Origin: Allobosea psychrotolerans
GTDB taxonomy: Bacteria > Pseudomonadota > Alphaproteobacteria > Rhizobiales > Beijerinckiaceae
Assembly: GCF_002917105.1 (NCBI RefSeq)
Contig: NZ_PQFZ01000008.1
Coordinates: 124,001 to 188,000, forward strand
Direction of reading: 5' to 3'
DNA: 64,000 bases
The translations under genes and the position numbers were made by a program. Shown piece by piece: positions 16,668 to 25,450 of this stretch; within the stretch, counting starts at the first letter, position 1; every line of letters starts with the position of its first letter. The notes beneath the pieces were generated by a model. That model saw only the letters and a list, made by a program, of their open reading frames with translations. It ran no database searches and was not told where the DNA came from.

Positions 16668-18064
16668 ACGCCCTGTGGAGATTGTCCAGGCGGACGGAGG
16701 CCAGGCGGTTCGTGTCCGCCTTCTCGTCGCGTTTCAGCAGCACCTTGCTGAGCTTCCTCGTCCTGCTGACGGCGAGTCATGTCCTCTCCACGCAGGAATA
16801 CGGCCTCTATGTCTTCCTGTTTTCGATCGGCAGTGCGCTGGGCCTGATCGCGGTTCTCGGACAGCAGATTCTTGTGGTGAAGCGCTACGAACGCCAGGAA
16901 GGGCCCAGCCATCGGCTGAACCAGGCGCTGGTCGGCGTCAATGCGCGCTGGCTCGCGCTTGGCTGCGGGCTGCTGGTGGTTGCAGCGGCCGTGTTCTTCA
17001 TCTTCGCGGATACGTTTCCGGAGCCCTATCGGCATCTCTGGGTGGCCCTGGCCTTTGCGGCGGTCTTCGCGGTCAGCGAGTATCTGCAGAACTATTTCCG
17101 CATTCACGGGCGGATCAACCTGTCGCTGGTGCCCCGTGAGATCGTCTGGCGCGGAGCCTCGATCCTGTGCATCGCCGCTGCGGGGCTCATTGGCTTTCGC
17201 GCCGATGGCGAGGTGGTCATGGGCATCGTCACCGTGTTGCTGGGGGCCACGACCTTGTATCAGGCCGTCGCCTTCACGCGCGGCGAAGGCTGGGGTTGGC
17301 TGGCGCGCCACGATGATGTCCCGCGCGAGACCCATGGGATCTGGCGCAAAGAGAGCCTGTATTTCATCGCCAATGGCATCCTGAACTCATCATCGGCCTA
17401 TCTGGAAACGATCCTGATCGGCGCGGTGCTGGGGCTGGACAAGGCCGGCTTCTACTTCGTGGCCCTGCGGATCGCGATGCTGCTGACCTTGCCGGTCGCG
17501 GCGATCGACACCGTCGGCATCCCCATGATCGCTGCCCGCTTCCAGAAATCCGACAATGCCGGCGCCCAGATCCTGATCGGGCAGCTGTCCTTCGCCAGCT
17601 TCTGCATCTCGATTCTGGGCGCCTTCGCCCTGGTGATGATCGCGCCGTTTGTCCTCTCGATCTTCAATGCGGATTTCGCCCAGCATGCCGATGTCCTGAC
17701 GGTCCTGTGCGTGCTGTCGGTTTCGCAGGCCTTTTTCGGGCCCGGTTCCTGGCTGTTGATGATCGGCGGCGGCGAGCGCTTCTTCCTGATCGCGCGGACG
17801 GTGATCTTCGTTTTCTATCTGGGATTACTGTACGGCCTGGCCCAGATCGGTGGGCTGATGGGCATCGCGATCGCCGGGCTTTTCATGACGCTGGCGTCCA
17901 ATCTGGCCGCCTGGCACTGGATCAAGCGCAAATACGCGATCGACAATATGGCAACGGCGTTTTTCCGGCCCTTCATTTTCACGGGGCTGAAGAAGCCAGA
18001 GCCTGTGCAGCCCCAGCCCGACGGTGATCACGCCGACACCGCAGCAAAAACGGCTGTGCATTGA
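16664..18064 (+). CDS. Wzx-type polysaccharide flippase (MATE/MOP superfamily)
   Basis: 466 residues with about twelve to fourteen hydrophobic helices. The start GTG 16664 overlaps the previous stop (GTGA). N-terminal FSSRFSSTLLSFLVLLTASHVLSTQEYGLY matches the polysaccharide-biosynthesis flippase family (helix 1 followed by 'EYG-Y'). Expected role: moving undecaprenyl-linked repeat units from the cytoplasmic to the periplasmic leaflet for polymerisation by the Wzy-like protein. The C-terminal tail (PVQPQPDGDHAD) is soluble. Confidence 0.88.
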   Translation: MNALWRLSRRTEARRFVSAFSSRFSSTLLSFLVLLTASHVLSTQEYGLYVFLFSIGSALGLIAVLGQQILVVKRYERQEGPSHRLNQALVGVNARWLALGCGLLVVAAAVFFIFADTFPEPYRHLWVALAFAAVFAVSEYLQNYFRIHGRINLSLVPREIVWRGASILCIAAAGLIGFRADGEVVMGIVTVLLGATTLYQAVAFTRGEGWGWLARHDDVPRETHGIWRKESLYFIANGILNSSSAYLETILIGAVLGLDKAGFYFVALRIAMLLTLPVAAIDTVGIPMIAARFQKSDNAGAQILIGQLSFASFCISILGAFALVMIAPFVLSIFNADFAQHADVLTVLCVLSVSQAFFGPGSWLLMIGGGERFFLIARTVIFVFYLGLLYGLAQIGGLMGIAIAGLFMTLASNLAAWHWIKRKYAIDNMATAFFRPFIFTGLKKPEPVQPQPDGDHADTAAKTAVH

Positions 18065-18087
18065 AAACGCCGAGGCGGAGCAGGGAT

Positions 18088-19920
18088 ATGGGCGCAGTGG
18101 CGGCCGAACGGACACCGGTCATGGCACGACGGCAGGATGCGGCATCCGAGCTTCCGCTCGCGCCGGTGTCGTCGTCGATGCCCGCTCTATCATCACAGAG
18201 CACGCCCGTCGCCTTCTCGGGCACGATCGGCATGCTTTACCCAGGCGCCGCGGCGGTGGCCGTTCTGATGCTGGCTCCGGTCGGCTATGAGGAACTTTGC
18301 CTGCGCAGCACCTGGCGGACATTGGCTGAAGCGCTGTCCCTGGCCGGCATAGCCTGCCTGCGCTTCGACTATCCCGGTCTCGGGGATGCGCTTGATGTCG
18401 TCGACCCGTCCGGCCTCGACGACTGGGAGGAGACCGTGCGCGCCGCGGCCGATCTGCTGAGGCAGGCCAGCGGCTGCTCGCGCTTGATCCTGCTGGGACA
18501 GGGCCTTGGCGGAACGCTCGCCCTGCGTCTGGCTGACGCGTTGGCTCCGGTCTCCGGCTGCGTGGTCATGGCGCCGGTCGTCAACGGCAAGCGCTATCTG
18601 CGCGAATTATCCGTCTGGACGCGCATTGTTGCCGACCGCATCGGGATCGGCATGGATCCCGACGATGATACGGGCTGTGCCGTGGCGGGCCTTCGGTTGC
18701 CGCCGTCGCGCCTCGCCGCCATCGGAAGGCTGAACCTGCTCGACACCGACAGCCGTCCCTGCAACGAGGTGCTGCTGCTGTCCCGTTCCGGCCATGCGGG
18801 CGATGCGGCACTCGCAACACATTTGGCGGCACGCGGTGCCGCGGTGACGACTTCGCCCTATCAGGGCTACGAGATGCTGACGACCGATCCGACCGGCGCC
18901 AGGCCGCCTCTGCCGACGATCGCGGCCATCGTCGCTTGGGTCGCGCAACGCGCGCGGGCGCCGGAACAGACCGTTCACGCAGTCGCTACGGCCAAGCCTT
19001 ATGACGGGCGGGTTGCGCAGCTGTCCGGGCCCGGCTTCATCGAGAGCCCCGTTCGGTTCGGTCCGGACGGACGTCTTTTCGGCGTGGTGTGCGAGCCCGA
19101 AGGCCGCTCTTCCCGCTCGTCGATCGTGTTCGTCAATGCCGGACGCGACTACCATATCGGCTGGGCTCGCGTCACCGTCGCGCAGGCTCGTGCCTTCGCG
19201 GTGCAAGGCATCGCATCGCTGCGCTTCGATACCAGCGGCATCGGCGACAGCCTGCCCGATGAAAACGGTCCCGAGGAAGTGCTCTATTCCGAAGAACAGA
19301 TCGCCGATGTCCGGCTCGCCCTCGACGTCATGGAGAGGCGCGGCTACCAGGATCCGATCCTGATCGGGCGCTGCAGCGGGGCTTATGCAGCCTTTCACGC
19401 CGCCGTCGCGGACGTGCGCGTCCGGCATCTCGTCATGGTCAACAACGAGCGCTTCATCTGGGACCCTGACGAAAGCGTGGAGGATGCGATCCGCTACGCC
19501 CATCGCAGTGTCGGCGATTTTGGGGCGACCTTGAAGCGCAAGGGTGGCTTGCGCCGGCTGCTCACCGGGCAGCTACGCGTTGGGCCGGCCGGCCGCTATC
19601 TCGCCTTCCGCCTTCTGAAGCATTGCTCGATCCGGCTTGCGCCCGTGCTGGGGCGTCTGACCAAGCATGGCCGGCTGCGTCGCGAGTGCCACAGGCGCTT
19701 CGGCGTGCTGGCGACTCGCAAGGTCAACGTCGCCCTGATCTATGCACAGGGCGATATCGGCATGGCCGAGTTCAACACCTATTTCGGCAAGACCGGCGAG
19801 GGGCTCTCGGCCTATCGCAACGTGTCGTTCGCAACCATTCCCGACGCCGACCACAACTTCACCCATCTCGGTGCCGCGCTTCGGCTGCGGGCCAAGCTGC
19901 TGGAGACGGTCAAGCCATGA
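18088..19920 (+). CDS. Tandem alpha/beta-hydrolase protein
   Basis: 610 residues from ATG 18088 (AGGG-rich ribosome site); a TTG at 18061 overlapping the flippase stop is the alternative. Two complete alpha/beta-hydrolase domains: the first (about 45-285) has GQGLGG (137-142), with Gly where the nucleophile elbow needs Ser; the second (about 320-605) has GRCSGA (427-432), with Cys429 in the nucleophile position. Both have the strand-order signature LRFDYPGLGD / LRFDTSGIGDS. So one domain looks dead and the other would be a Cys hydrolase or acyltransferase. Related single-domain proteins accompany exopolysaccharide/exosortase loci. Its operon position suggests action on acyl groups of the polysaccharide or its precursors. 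Confidence 0.82.
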   Translation: MGAVAAERTPVMARRQDAASELPLAPVSSSMPALSSQSTPVAFSGTIGMLYPGAAAVAVLMLAPVGYEELCLRSTWRTLAEALSLAGIACLRFDYPGLGDALDVVDPSGLDDWEETVRAAADLLRQASGCSRLILLGQGLGGTLALRLADALAPVSGCVVMAPVVNGKRYLRELSVWTRIVADRIGIGMDPDDDTGCAVAGLRLPPSRLAAIGRLNLLDTDSRPCNEVLLLSRSGHAGDAALATHLAARGAAVTTSPYQGYEMLTTDPTGARPPLPTIAAIVAWVAQRARAPEQTVHAVATAKPYDGRVAQLSGPGFIESPVRFGPDGRLFGVVCEPEGRSSRSSIVFVNAGRDYHIGWARVTVAQARAFAVQGIASLRFDTSGIGDSLPDENGPEEVLYSEEQIADVRLALDVMERRGYQDPILIGRCSGAYAAFHAAVADVRVRHLVMVNNERFIWDPDESVEDAIRYAHRSVGDFGATLKRKGGLRRLLTGQLRVGPAGRYLAFRLLKHCSIRLAPVLGRLTKHGRLRRECHRRFGVLATRKVNVALIYAQGDIGMAEFNTYFGKTGEGLSAYRNVSFATIPDADHNFTHLGAALRLRAKLLETVKP

Positions 19921-20981
19921 CTGTCTCGAGGAGACGGCGGGGCGTCGGCTTGCTGCTGGCGGCTGCCGGCCTGTTGGGCGCCGCCATGCCTGCGCCAGGC
20001 GCGGAGACGTGCCTGCGTGGCGTCAATCTCTCGGGGGCCGAATTCGGCACGGTGCCGGGGCGGCCGAACACCGATTACACCTACCCCGCCGAGGCGGCGA
20101 TCCGCCGGCTGGCCGGACTGGGGATGACCTCCTTCCGGCTGCCGTTCCGCTGGGAGCGCATCCAGCCCAAACTCGGCGACGAACTCGATGCGGCCGAACT
20201 CGCCCGCCTCGACCAAAGCATCGACACGGCCAAGGGTGCGGGTCTGGTCGCGATCCTCGACCTGCACAATTTCGGCTATTACGCCGGCAAAAGACTGGGC
20301 GCGCCGACCTTGCCGGCTTCCGCGCTGGGCGATGTCTGGCGGCGGCTGGCAACGCATTATCGCGACCGGACGAACGTGGTCTTCTCGATCATGAACGAGC
20401 CCTACGACATCCATAGCGCCGAATGGGCGAAGATCCAGAACGTCGCCATCGCCGCGATCCGCAAGGCCGGGGCGAAGCAGCTGCTTCTGGTCACCGGAAC
20501 CGCCTATGGCGGCGCCCATAGCTGGACATCGGATCTGCCGGTTGGCAACAACGGCCGCGACCTGCTGGCGATCGAAGATCCGCTGAAGCGGTTCGCCTAT
20601 GATTTCCACCAATATCTCGATGCCGACTATTCCGGCCGCCAGCCGGAATGCACGGCGGCGCAAGGCGCACTCAAGGCCATCGACGACGTCGGCGCCTGGC
20701 TGAAGGCCCATGGCCGGCAAGGTTTTCTGGGTGAATTCGCCGCCTCCGATCGACCCGAATGCGTCATGGCCTTCAAGCAGATGATCGGGCGGCTCGATTC
20801 GCGTCCTGAGCAATGGATCGGCTGGACGGCGTGGGGGGCCGGGCCGTGGTGGCCGCCCGACTACGTCTTCAACCTCGAGCCGACGGCGGCGGGAGAGCGC
20901 CCGCAGACGAAGGCGCTGATCGAACAGTTGAAAAGCAGCGGACCCCGAAACGCCATGTGTGGGCGGAAGAGTCGGCCATGA
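19917..20981 (+). CDS. Secreted glycoside hydrolase family 5 (endoglucanase-like)
   Basis: 354 residues, ATGA overlap with the previous gene. Basic N-terminus and hydrophobic core (GVGLLLAAAGLLGAAMPAPGA), with a likely signal-peptidase site near residue 29. TIM-barrel signature of GH5: acid/base Glu161 in IMNEPYD, nucleophile Glu273 in FLGEFAA, plus RLPFRWERIQP and DLHNFG. Expected to cut beta-1,4-type glucan linkages in the periplasm or outside the cell. In polysaccharide operons such enzymes trim or release the polymer, as with cellulose-operon endoglucanases. Confidence 0.9.
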   Translation: MTVSRRRRGVGLLLAAAGLLGAAMPAPGAETCLRGVNLSGAEFGTVPGRPNTDYTYPAEAAIRRLAGLGMTSFRLPFRWERIQPKLGDELDAAELARLDQSIDTAKGAGLVAILDLHNFGYYAGKRLGAPTLPASALGDVWRRLATHYRDRTNVVFSIMNEPYDIHSAEWAKIQNVAIAAIRKAGAKQLLLVTGTAYGGAHSWTSDLPVGNNGRDLLAIEDPLKRFAYDFHQYLDADYSGRQPECTAAQGALKAIDDVGAWLKAHGRQGFLGEFAASDRPECVMAFKQMIGRLDSRPEQWIGWTAWGAGPWWPPDYVFNLEPTAAGERPQTKALIEQLKSSGPRNAMCGRKSRP

Positions 20982-22186
20982 GCCTGCAACCGCAGCAATC
21001 GGCGCCATCGACGATGCGCAGAGGGATGCGCATCGTCCATGTGGTGCGTCAGTTCCTGCCCAATCGCGGCGGGCTGGAAGACGTCGTCGCCAATCTCTGC
21101 AAAGAGCAATTGCGCATGGGGCTGGCTCCCTCGGTCGTGACGCTCGATCGGCTGTTCGCCCGGCCGGACGTCCGATTGCCGCGCGAAGAGGTGATCAACG
21201 GCATCCCCATCCGACGCATCCCGTATTTCGGCTCGTCGCGCTATCCGCTGGCGCCGTCGATCTTCGCATATCTGGGAGATGCCGAGATTGTTCATGTCCA
21301 TGCCGTCGACTTCTTCTTCGACGCCTTGGCGATCGGCTGGATGCTCCATCGAAAGCCCTTGGTCGCGACGACCCATGGCGGCTTCTTTCATACCGCTGAC
21401 TTCTCCGTCCTCAAGAAAATCTGGTTCAACGGCCCGACACGGCTATCCTCCCGCGCCTATCGCGCGATCGCGGCTTGCAGCGCCAACGACGCCCGGACGT
21501 TTGAAAACGTTGCAGCCGGACACGTCCATCTGATCGAGAACGGCGTGGACCTCGACAAATTTGCCGAAGCGTCCAGCTCCGTCCCGGTGCGACGGATCGT
21601 CAGTATCGGGCGCTTCTCCAAGAACAAGCGTCCCGATCACCTCATCGCCACGATGGCCGAACTGCTGCGCTCGGGAGATGACTGGCATCTCGATATGATC
21701 GGCGTGGCGTCCGATTGGTCCGAGTCCGAGCTCCGCGACGCGGTCGCTCAAGCCGGGCTGGCAGACCACATCGCTCTGCATTTCGAACTTGACGATGCGG
21801 CCGTGCGGGCTCTGATGAGCCAAGCGTCATTATTCGTCTCGGCCTCGGAGTTCGAGGGCTTCGGCTTGGCCGTGATAGAGGCGATGAGCGCTGGACTCAT
21901 GCCAATCGTTCAACCGAATGCGGCGTTCACGGCCCTCGCGAAAAAGCATCCGCTTATCCGCCTCGCAAATTTCGCCGACCCGGTCGAGGCAGCTGAGACG
22001 ATCGCCGATGCATTCACTACGCTATCGAATGGCAATGCATCGCTGGCGAGCGCCAAGGCGGAACTTTCAGTCTATTCGTGGCGCCATGTCGCCCAGAGCT
22101 ATCAGTGGATGTACAATTCCGCGTTGCGCCGGACCAATCGGATCGATGTGCCGGTGGGCGATGCAGAAACGGGCTCTGAAACCTGA
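20978..22186 (+). CDS. Glycosyltransferase family 4
   Basis: 402 residues, ATGA overlap with the GH5 gene (ATG 20978). GT-B architecture: RQFLPNRGGLEDVVANL near the N-terminus, HGGFFHTADF in the middle, donor-site SEFEGFGLAVIEA (E-x7-E) at about residue 290. Retaining transferase using a nucleotide-sugar donor, likely UDP- or GDP-linked. It closes the five-gene operon; downstream composition changes at the island boundary. Confidence 0.9.
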   Translation: MSLQPQQSAPSTMRRGMRIVHVVRQFLPNRGGLEDVVANLCKEQLRMGLAPSVVTLDRLFARPDVRLPREEVINGIPIRRIPYFGSSRYPLAPSIFAYLGDAEIVHVHAVDFFFDALAIGWMLHRKPLVATTHGGFFHTADFSVLKKIWFNGPTRLSSRAYRAIAACSANDARTFENVAAGHVHLIENGVDLDKFAEASSSVPVRRIVSIGRFSKNKRPDHLIATMAELLRSGDDWHLDMIGVASDWSESELRDAVAQAGLADHIALHFELDDAAVRALMSQASLFVSASEFEGFGLAVIEAMSAGLMPIVQPNAAFTALAKKHPLIRLANFADPVEAAETIADAFTTLSNGNASLASAKAELSVYSWRHVAQSYQWMYNSALRRTNRIDVPVGDAETGSET

Positions 22187-22677
22187 CGCAATAGCGGCTG
22201 CCTTCCTTGTCGCGAGGGGGCGGTTTGTCCGACTGCGGTTGAGGGCCCGGTCGATGTCCGAAGGACGTCATCTTTTACCGTAGATCCAGCGGATCGCAGC
22301 GCTGCAGCCCAGGTGCCGGCGCAGACTGCCTTTCGACCAGGGGCCTGCCCTGGCCCCGGCCTTGATCGCGCGGGGGATGGCCGCTGGCACCTGACCGCGA
22401 ATCGATCCCGAGCCGTCCGACGTCAGCTTACTCCCGATCCGCCAAACTTGGACCCGATCGCGTCCACGTCGCCGAGGGCGCTGGCGTGGACATCGCTCGG
22501 GTCGAATTCGGCCAAACGAATTGCTGCAGGTTTTCCTTAGCTTAGAGAGCCGCCGTTACGGACGCTGCGGTCAAATGAAACGGGATCGAGGGTTAACGTC
22601 TGGGGACACCTGTGCGGGCCACCTGCCGTCGTTGGCACCAGCGTGCTACGACCTGCTCAAGCAATAAAGGCAACGCC
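22187..22677. other. Intergenic boundary region with nested inverted repeats
   Basis: 491 bp with no gene. Arms CAGGTGCC (22310-22317) and GGCACCTG (22386-22393) are perfect inverted copies about 70 bp apart. Inside them GGGGCC-tgccct-GGCCCC forms a second short hairpin. There is no T-run, so this is not a standard terminator. I see no copy of the tRNA-Val 3' end here, so no attachment repeat can be called. Confidence 0.4.
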
Positions 22678-23706
22678 GTGCGGACGATCGATAGAGTCAC
22701 AATACTGGAGCAGATCGGGGTCGAGCTTCAAAAGCGATTTGGGTTCGATGACATCGACATCTTCTTGGCCGGGTTCGGCCTATCGAAGCCCGAAAACGTC
22801 ACTGTCAACAGCAAGCGTGTCTATGCCAAGGCCGGGCTCGCTCCGGCTACCAACGAGGTCATCCTGAAGGTCGCAGAAGAACTCGACATCGATGTTCCGC
22901 AGTCTTTCAAAGCCGCGGCGTTACCTTCCGTTCAACCGATGCCGGCACCGGTCCCATCGCGGCCTTCGGAACTGACCGAGGGCGATCGCCTGTTCGCCCT
23001 TCGCGATATTGTCTTGGCCAATTTCACAGGCGGAAACTGGCGGGAACTCGGCCTCTTCACGGGCTGCGACGATATCGTCACCGGCCACGGCCGCCTGCTG
23101 CGGAGCATGAACTTCAACGACCCGGATTACGAGGAGCACGTCCTGCCGGTGCTTATCTCGATAAGCGCGCGCGACCCGGGCAACCTCGCGAAGATGGAGG
23201 ATTTCGTCAGGAAGCGGTTCGAGACCGGCGAAAACATCTCAAGCGGTAGGAAAGCCGGCAAGACGATCGTGTTCCAGCCTAAGGTCTTTGAGATTCCCGA
23301 CGCGCCGGTCGAACCTATGCTCGTCTCGGTCATGATGCCGTTCAACGCGGGCATGAGGCCGGTCTATGCGGCGATCGATGCGGCGGCGACGGCAGCCGGC
23401 TATCAGTGCCAGAAGGCCGACGACATATGGGAGCACTCGGCGGTCATTCAGGACATCTTCTCACTGATTTATCGCAGTTTCATCGTGGTCTGCGACTTCA
23501 CCGGCCGGAACGCCAACGTGTTCTATGAGGCCGGCGTCGCTCACACGCTAGGCAAGCACGTGGTCCCGATATCGCAAAGCGATGGCGACATCCCGTTCGA
23601 CCTTCGGCATCATCGCCAACTGGGCTATCTGAACAATGGCGAAGGCCTGCAAGAGCTTCAGAAAAAGCTGACCGACCGGTTCCGGACGCTCAACGCGCAG
23701 CGCTAG
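22678..23706 (+). CDS. TIR-like / deoxyribosyltransferase-fold protein, probable defence effector
   Basis: 342 residues from GTG 22678 (AAAGG eight bases upstream). Three parts are visible. Residues 1-75 form a small helical domain (FLAGFGLSKPENVTVNSKRVYAKAGL). Residues about 100-160 form an adaptor-like domain (LGLFTGCDDIVTGHGRLLRS). Residues about 212-335 form a Rossmann-like TIR/nucleoside-deoxyribosyltransferase domain with VSVMMPF and DFTGRNANVFYEAGVAH, where Glu284 is the candidate nucleosidase residue. Proteins of this build are usually annotated as nucleotide-binding TIR-like proteins and cluster with antiphage genes. It sits in a foreign-looking island. Likely NAD or nucleotide hydrolysis on infection; substrate unknown. 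Confidence 0.75.
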   Translation: MRTIDRVTILEQIGVELQKRFGFDDIDIFLAGFGLSKPENVTVNSKRVYAKAGLAPATNEVILKVAEELDIDVPQSFKAAALPSVQPMPAPVPSRPSELTEGDRLFALRDIVLANFTGGNWRELGLFTGCDDIVTGHGRLLRSMNFNDPDYEEHVLPVLISISARDPGNLAKMEDFVRKRFETGENISSGRKAGKTIVFQPKVFEIPDAPVEPMLVSVMMPFNAGMRPVYAAIDAAATAAGYQCQKADDIWEHSAVIQDIFSLIYRSFIVVCDFTGRNANVFYEAGVAHTLGKHVVPISQSDGDIPFDLRHHRQLGYLNNGEGLQELQKKLTDRFRTLNAQR

Positions 23707-23707
23707 G

Positions 23708-24646
23708 CTAGCGCTTGGCGGTCGGCCTTTTGCGCGGCGCCCGGACCTCGTCCCCCTTGCCAAGGATCGCCCTGGCGCCGTCCAGGCCCTTTGGGTGAGG
23801 ACCGGCCCAAATCAGATAATAAAGGTGGCCGCCCTGCGTGTTCCGGATGAGACGAGCCGGCGACACGTGGCCGAAGGCGTCCTTGAGGCGTCCGAGATAC
23901 CATTCCAGCAGCCGCTTGCCGCTGTCGGCCAGCTTGACCGTGTCGGACCCGAACAGGGTGTCGGAACTCTCATAGGCGTGGAGGCGCCAGTCCGGCGAAC
24001 CGAAGAAGTCGTCGAGCGTCGCGGCCCAGTTTGCGGGGATCTCGCCGTGCCTGATCAGGAAGCGCTGGATGGCCATGCCCAGCGGGAAATTGATGATGAT
24101 CTCGAAGACGCGAGTCTTTGCCAGGGCTTCAAGCGTCGACCATGGGATATGCATCCCGAACGGGTCCACGAAGATGACGCCGCGATAGCCGCTCCAGTTG
24201 GCTTTCGAGCCGAGGATCGCCAGCAATTCGGCGGAAGCATCGCCTTCCTTCACGACGATCTTCCGAGTGTCGCCGTAGTCGCCGGCAAGCGTCCGTAGCT
24301 CCGCGACGCGCTGCGGATCGCGCTCGATGAAGAAGTAGTTGTTGAAGGGGTTCTTGATGTCGAGCGCGACACGAGGGGAGCCGTTGACGAACTCGTCGCC
24401 TTCCTCGTCATCGGTCATCGGCACGACGTCGTCAAAGAAGTCCTCGCGCTTTGGCTCGCTCGATTTCGGGATCGCGCGAACCTTTGACTTGCCGGGGCCT
24501 GCGAAGGCGTCGACGAATACGGTTCCCCGGCACCAGTGAGCCTGGTTCTTGAGGACTGTCGTGTAGAAATTCAGGTATTCCCCCAAGGCGTCCAGCTTCT
24601 CGCGGGCCCAAGGCCCAACGGTGCCGTCGCTTTTTCTTTTCGTCAT
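23708..24646 (-). CDS. tcmP: Three-Cys-motif partner protein TcmP
   Basis: 312 residues from ATG 24646, overlapping the DUF5131 stop by four bases (ATGA). Family hallmarks: an N-terminal helix region (GPWAREKLDALGEYLNFYTTVL), then FVDAFAGPGKS, FIERDPQRVAELR, VKEGDASAELL and GVIFVDPFGMHIPW, which together form a SAM-methyltransferase-like Rossmann fold with a DPFG motif. TcmP proteins are named for co-occurring with the three-Cys-motif (DUF5131) protein, exactly as here. The biochemical function is unknown to me; the pair recurs on mobile elements. Basic C-terminus (APRKRPTAKR). Confidence 0.85.
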   Translation of the reverse strand: MTKRKSDGTVGPWAREKLDALGEYLNFYTTVLKNQAHWCRGTVFVDAFAGPGKSKVRAIPKSSEPKREDFFDDVVPMTDDEEGDEFVNGSPRVALDIKNPFNNYFFIERDPQRVAELRTLAGDYGDTRKIVVKEGDASAELLAILGSKANWSGYRGVIFVDPFGMHIPWSTLEALAKTRVFEIIINFPLGMAIQRFLIRHGEIPANWAATLDDFFGSPDWRLHAYESSDTLFGSDTVKLADSGKRLLEWYLGRLKDAFGHVSPARLIRNTQGGHLYYLIWAGPHPKGLDGARAILGKGDEVRAPRKRPTAKR

Positions 24647-25395
24647 TCGGCGGCGACTCTGCATCCCGTTGCTGGAGTTGCAGGAAACTCGCTCCACTCG
24701 CGTCCGTCTAGGGTGCGACCGCCCGATTTGGGCCGGAATCCACCCCATTGTTTGAAAAAGAACGCGACGCCGGCGTCTTGGCACTGGTCGCGGACCTCGC
24801 GGACCCATTCGGGGTCCATCGGCCGTGACCTGGGGCCGCTTTCGCCGCCGACGATGACCCAGTCCACACCGGCAAGGTCGAGTGTGCCGATCGGCCCGAT
24901 CAGGGGCTCGATCGAGAGGAAGCGCGTGCCGGCCGGGGTGTCCTGGAGATGCCTCACGCGTGACTTGCGGGCGCCGTCCTCGACCGACACGCCGCACCAG
25001 ATATGCAGCGGGCCACGGCCGTCGCCATATCGCCGGCGGAGGAAGTCACGCATCAGCGACGAACGCTTAGTCAGCAGCTGGAACGTGTGCCAATCGGCCC
25101 GCTCCATGGTGTCGAAGACCTTCGATATGAAGCTGTCGGACACGTCTTTGTGGAATAGGTCTGACATCGAGTTCACGAAGATCATCTTGGGCTGGCGCCA
25201 GCCGAGGGGCTGCTCCAGCCGCTCGGGTCGGAGAGTTAGGTCGAAGCCGTGCTCGAACGAGTTGCCGGGCACGCCGCGGAAGCGCTCCGAGAAGCGCTCC
25301 GCGTAGCAGTTATCGCAGCCGGGACTGATCTTCGTGCACCCGGTGACCGGATTCCACGTCGCGTCGGTCCACTCGATGGATGTGCCTTGCGCCAT
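24643..25395 (-). CDS. DUF5131 (phage Gp37/Gp68) three-Cys-motif protein
   Basis: 250 residues. Starts MAQGTSIEWTDATWNPVTGC, the family signature. The three cysteines Cys20, Cys27 and Cys30 (C-x6-C-x2-C, within CTKISPGCDNCYAERF) suggest an iron-sulfur or zinc site like a variant radical-SAM motif. Downstream WRQPKMIFVNSMSDLFH, IWCGVSVED and VIVGGESGPRSRPM are typical. First gene of the pair with tcmP. Common on phages and islands; no proven activity that I know of, with a nucleic-acid or nucleotide modification role suspected. Confidence 0.88.
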   Translation of the reverse strand: MAQGTSIEWTDATWNPVTGCTKISPGCDNCYAERFSERFRGVPGNSFEHGFDLTLRPERLEQPLGWRQPKMIFVNSMSDLFHKDVSDSFISKVFDTMERADWHTFQLLTKRSSLMRDFLRRRYGDGRGPLHIWCGVSVEDGARKSRVRHLQDTPAGTRFLSIEPLIGPIGTLDLAGVDWVIVGGESGPRSRPMDPEWVREVRDQCQDAGVAFFFKQWGGFRPKSGGRTLDGREWSEFPATPATGCRVAAE

Positions 25396-25450
25396 GCTTC
25401 ACCTAGGACATAAAGAGAACGGACTGACAATGATCATGGTGACCGAGGTG

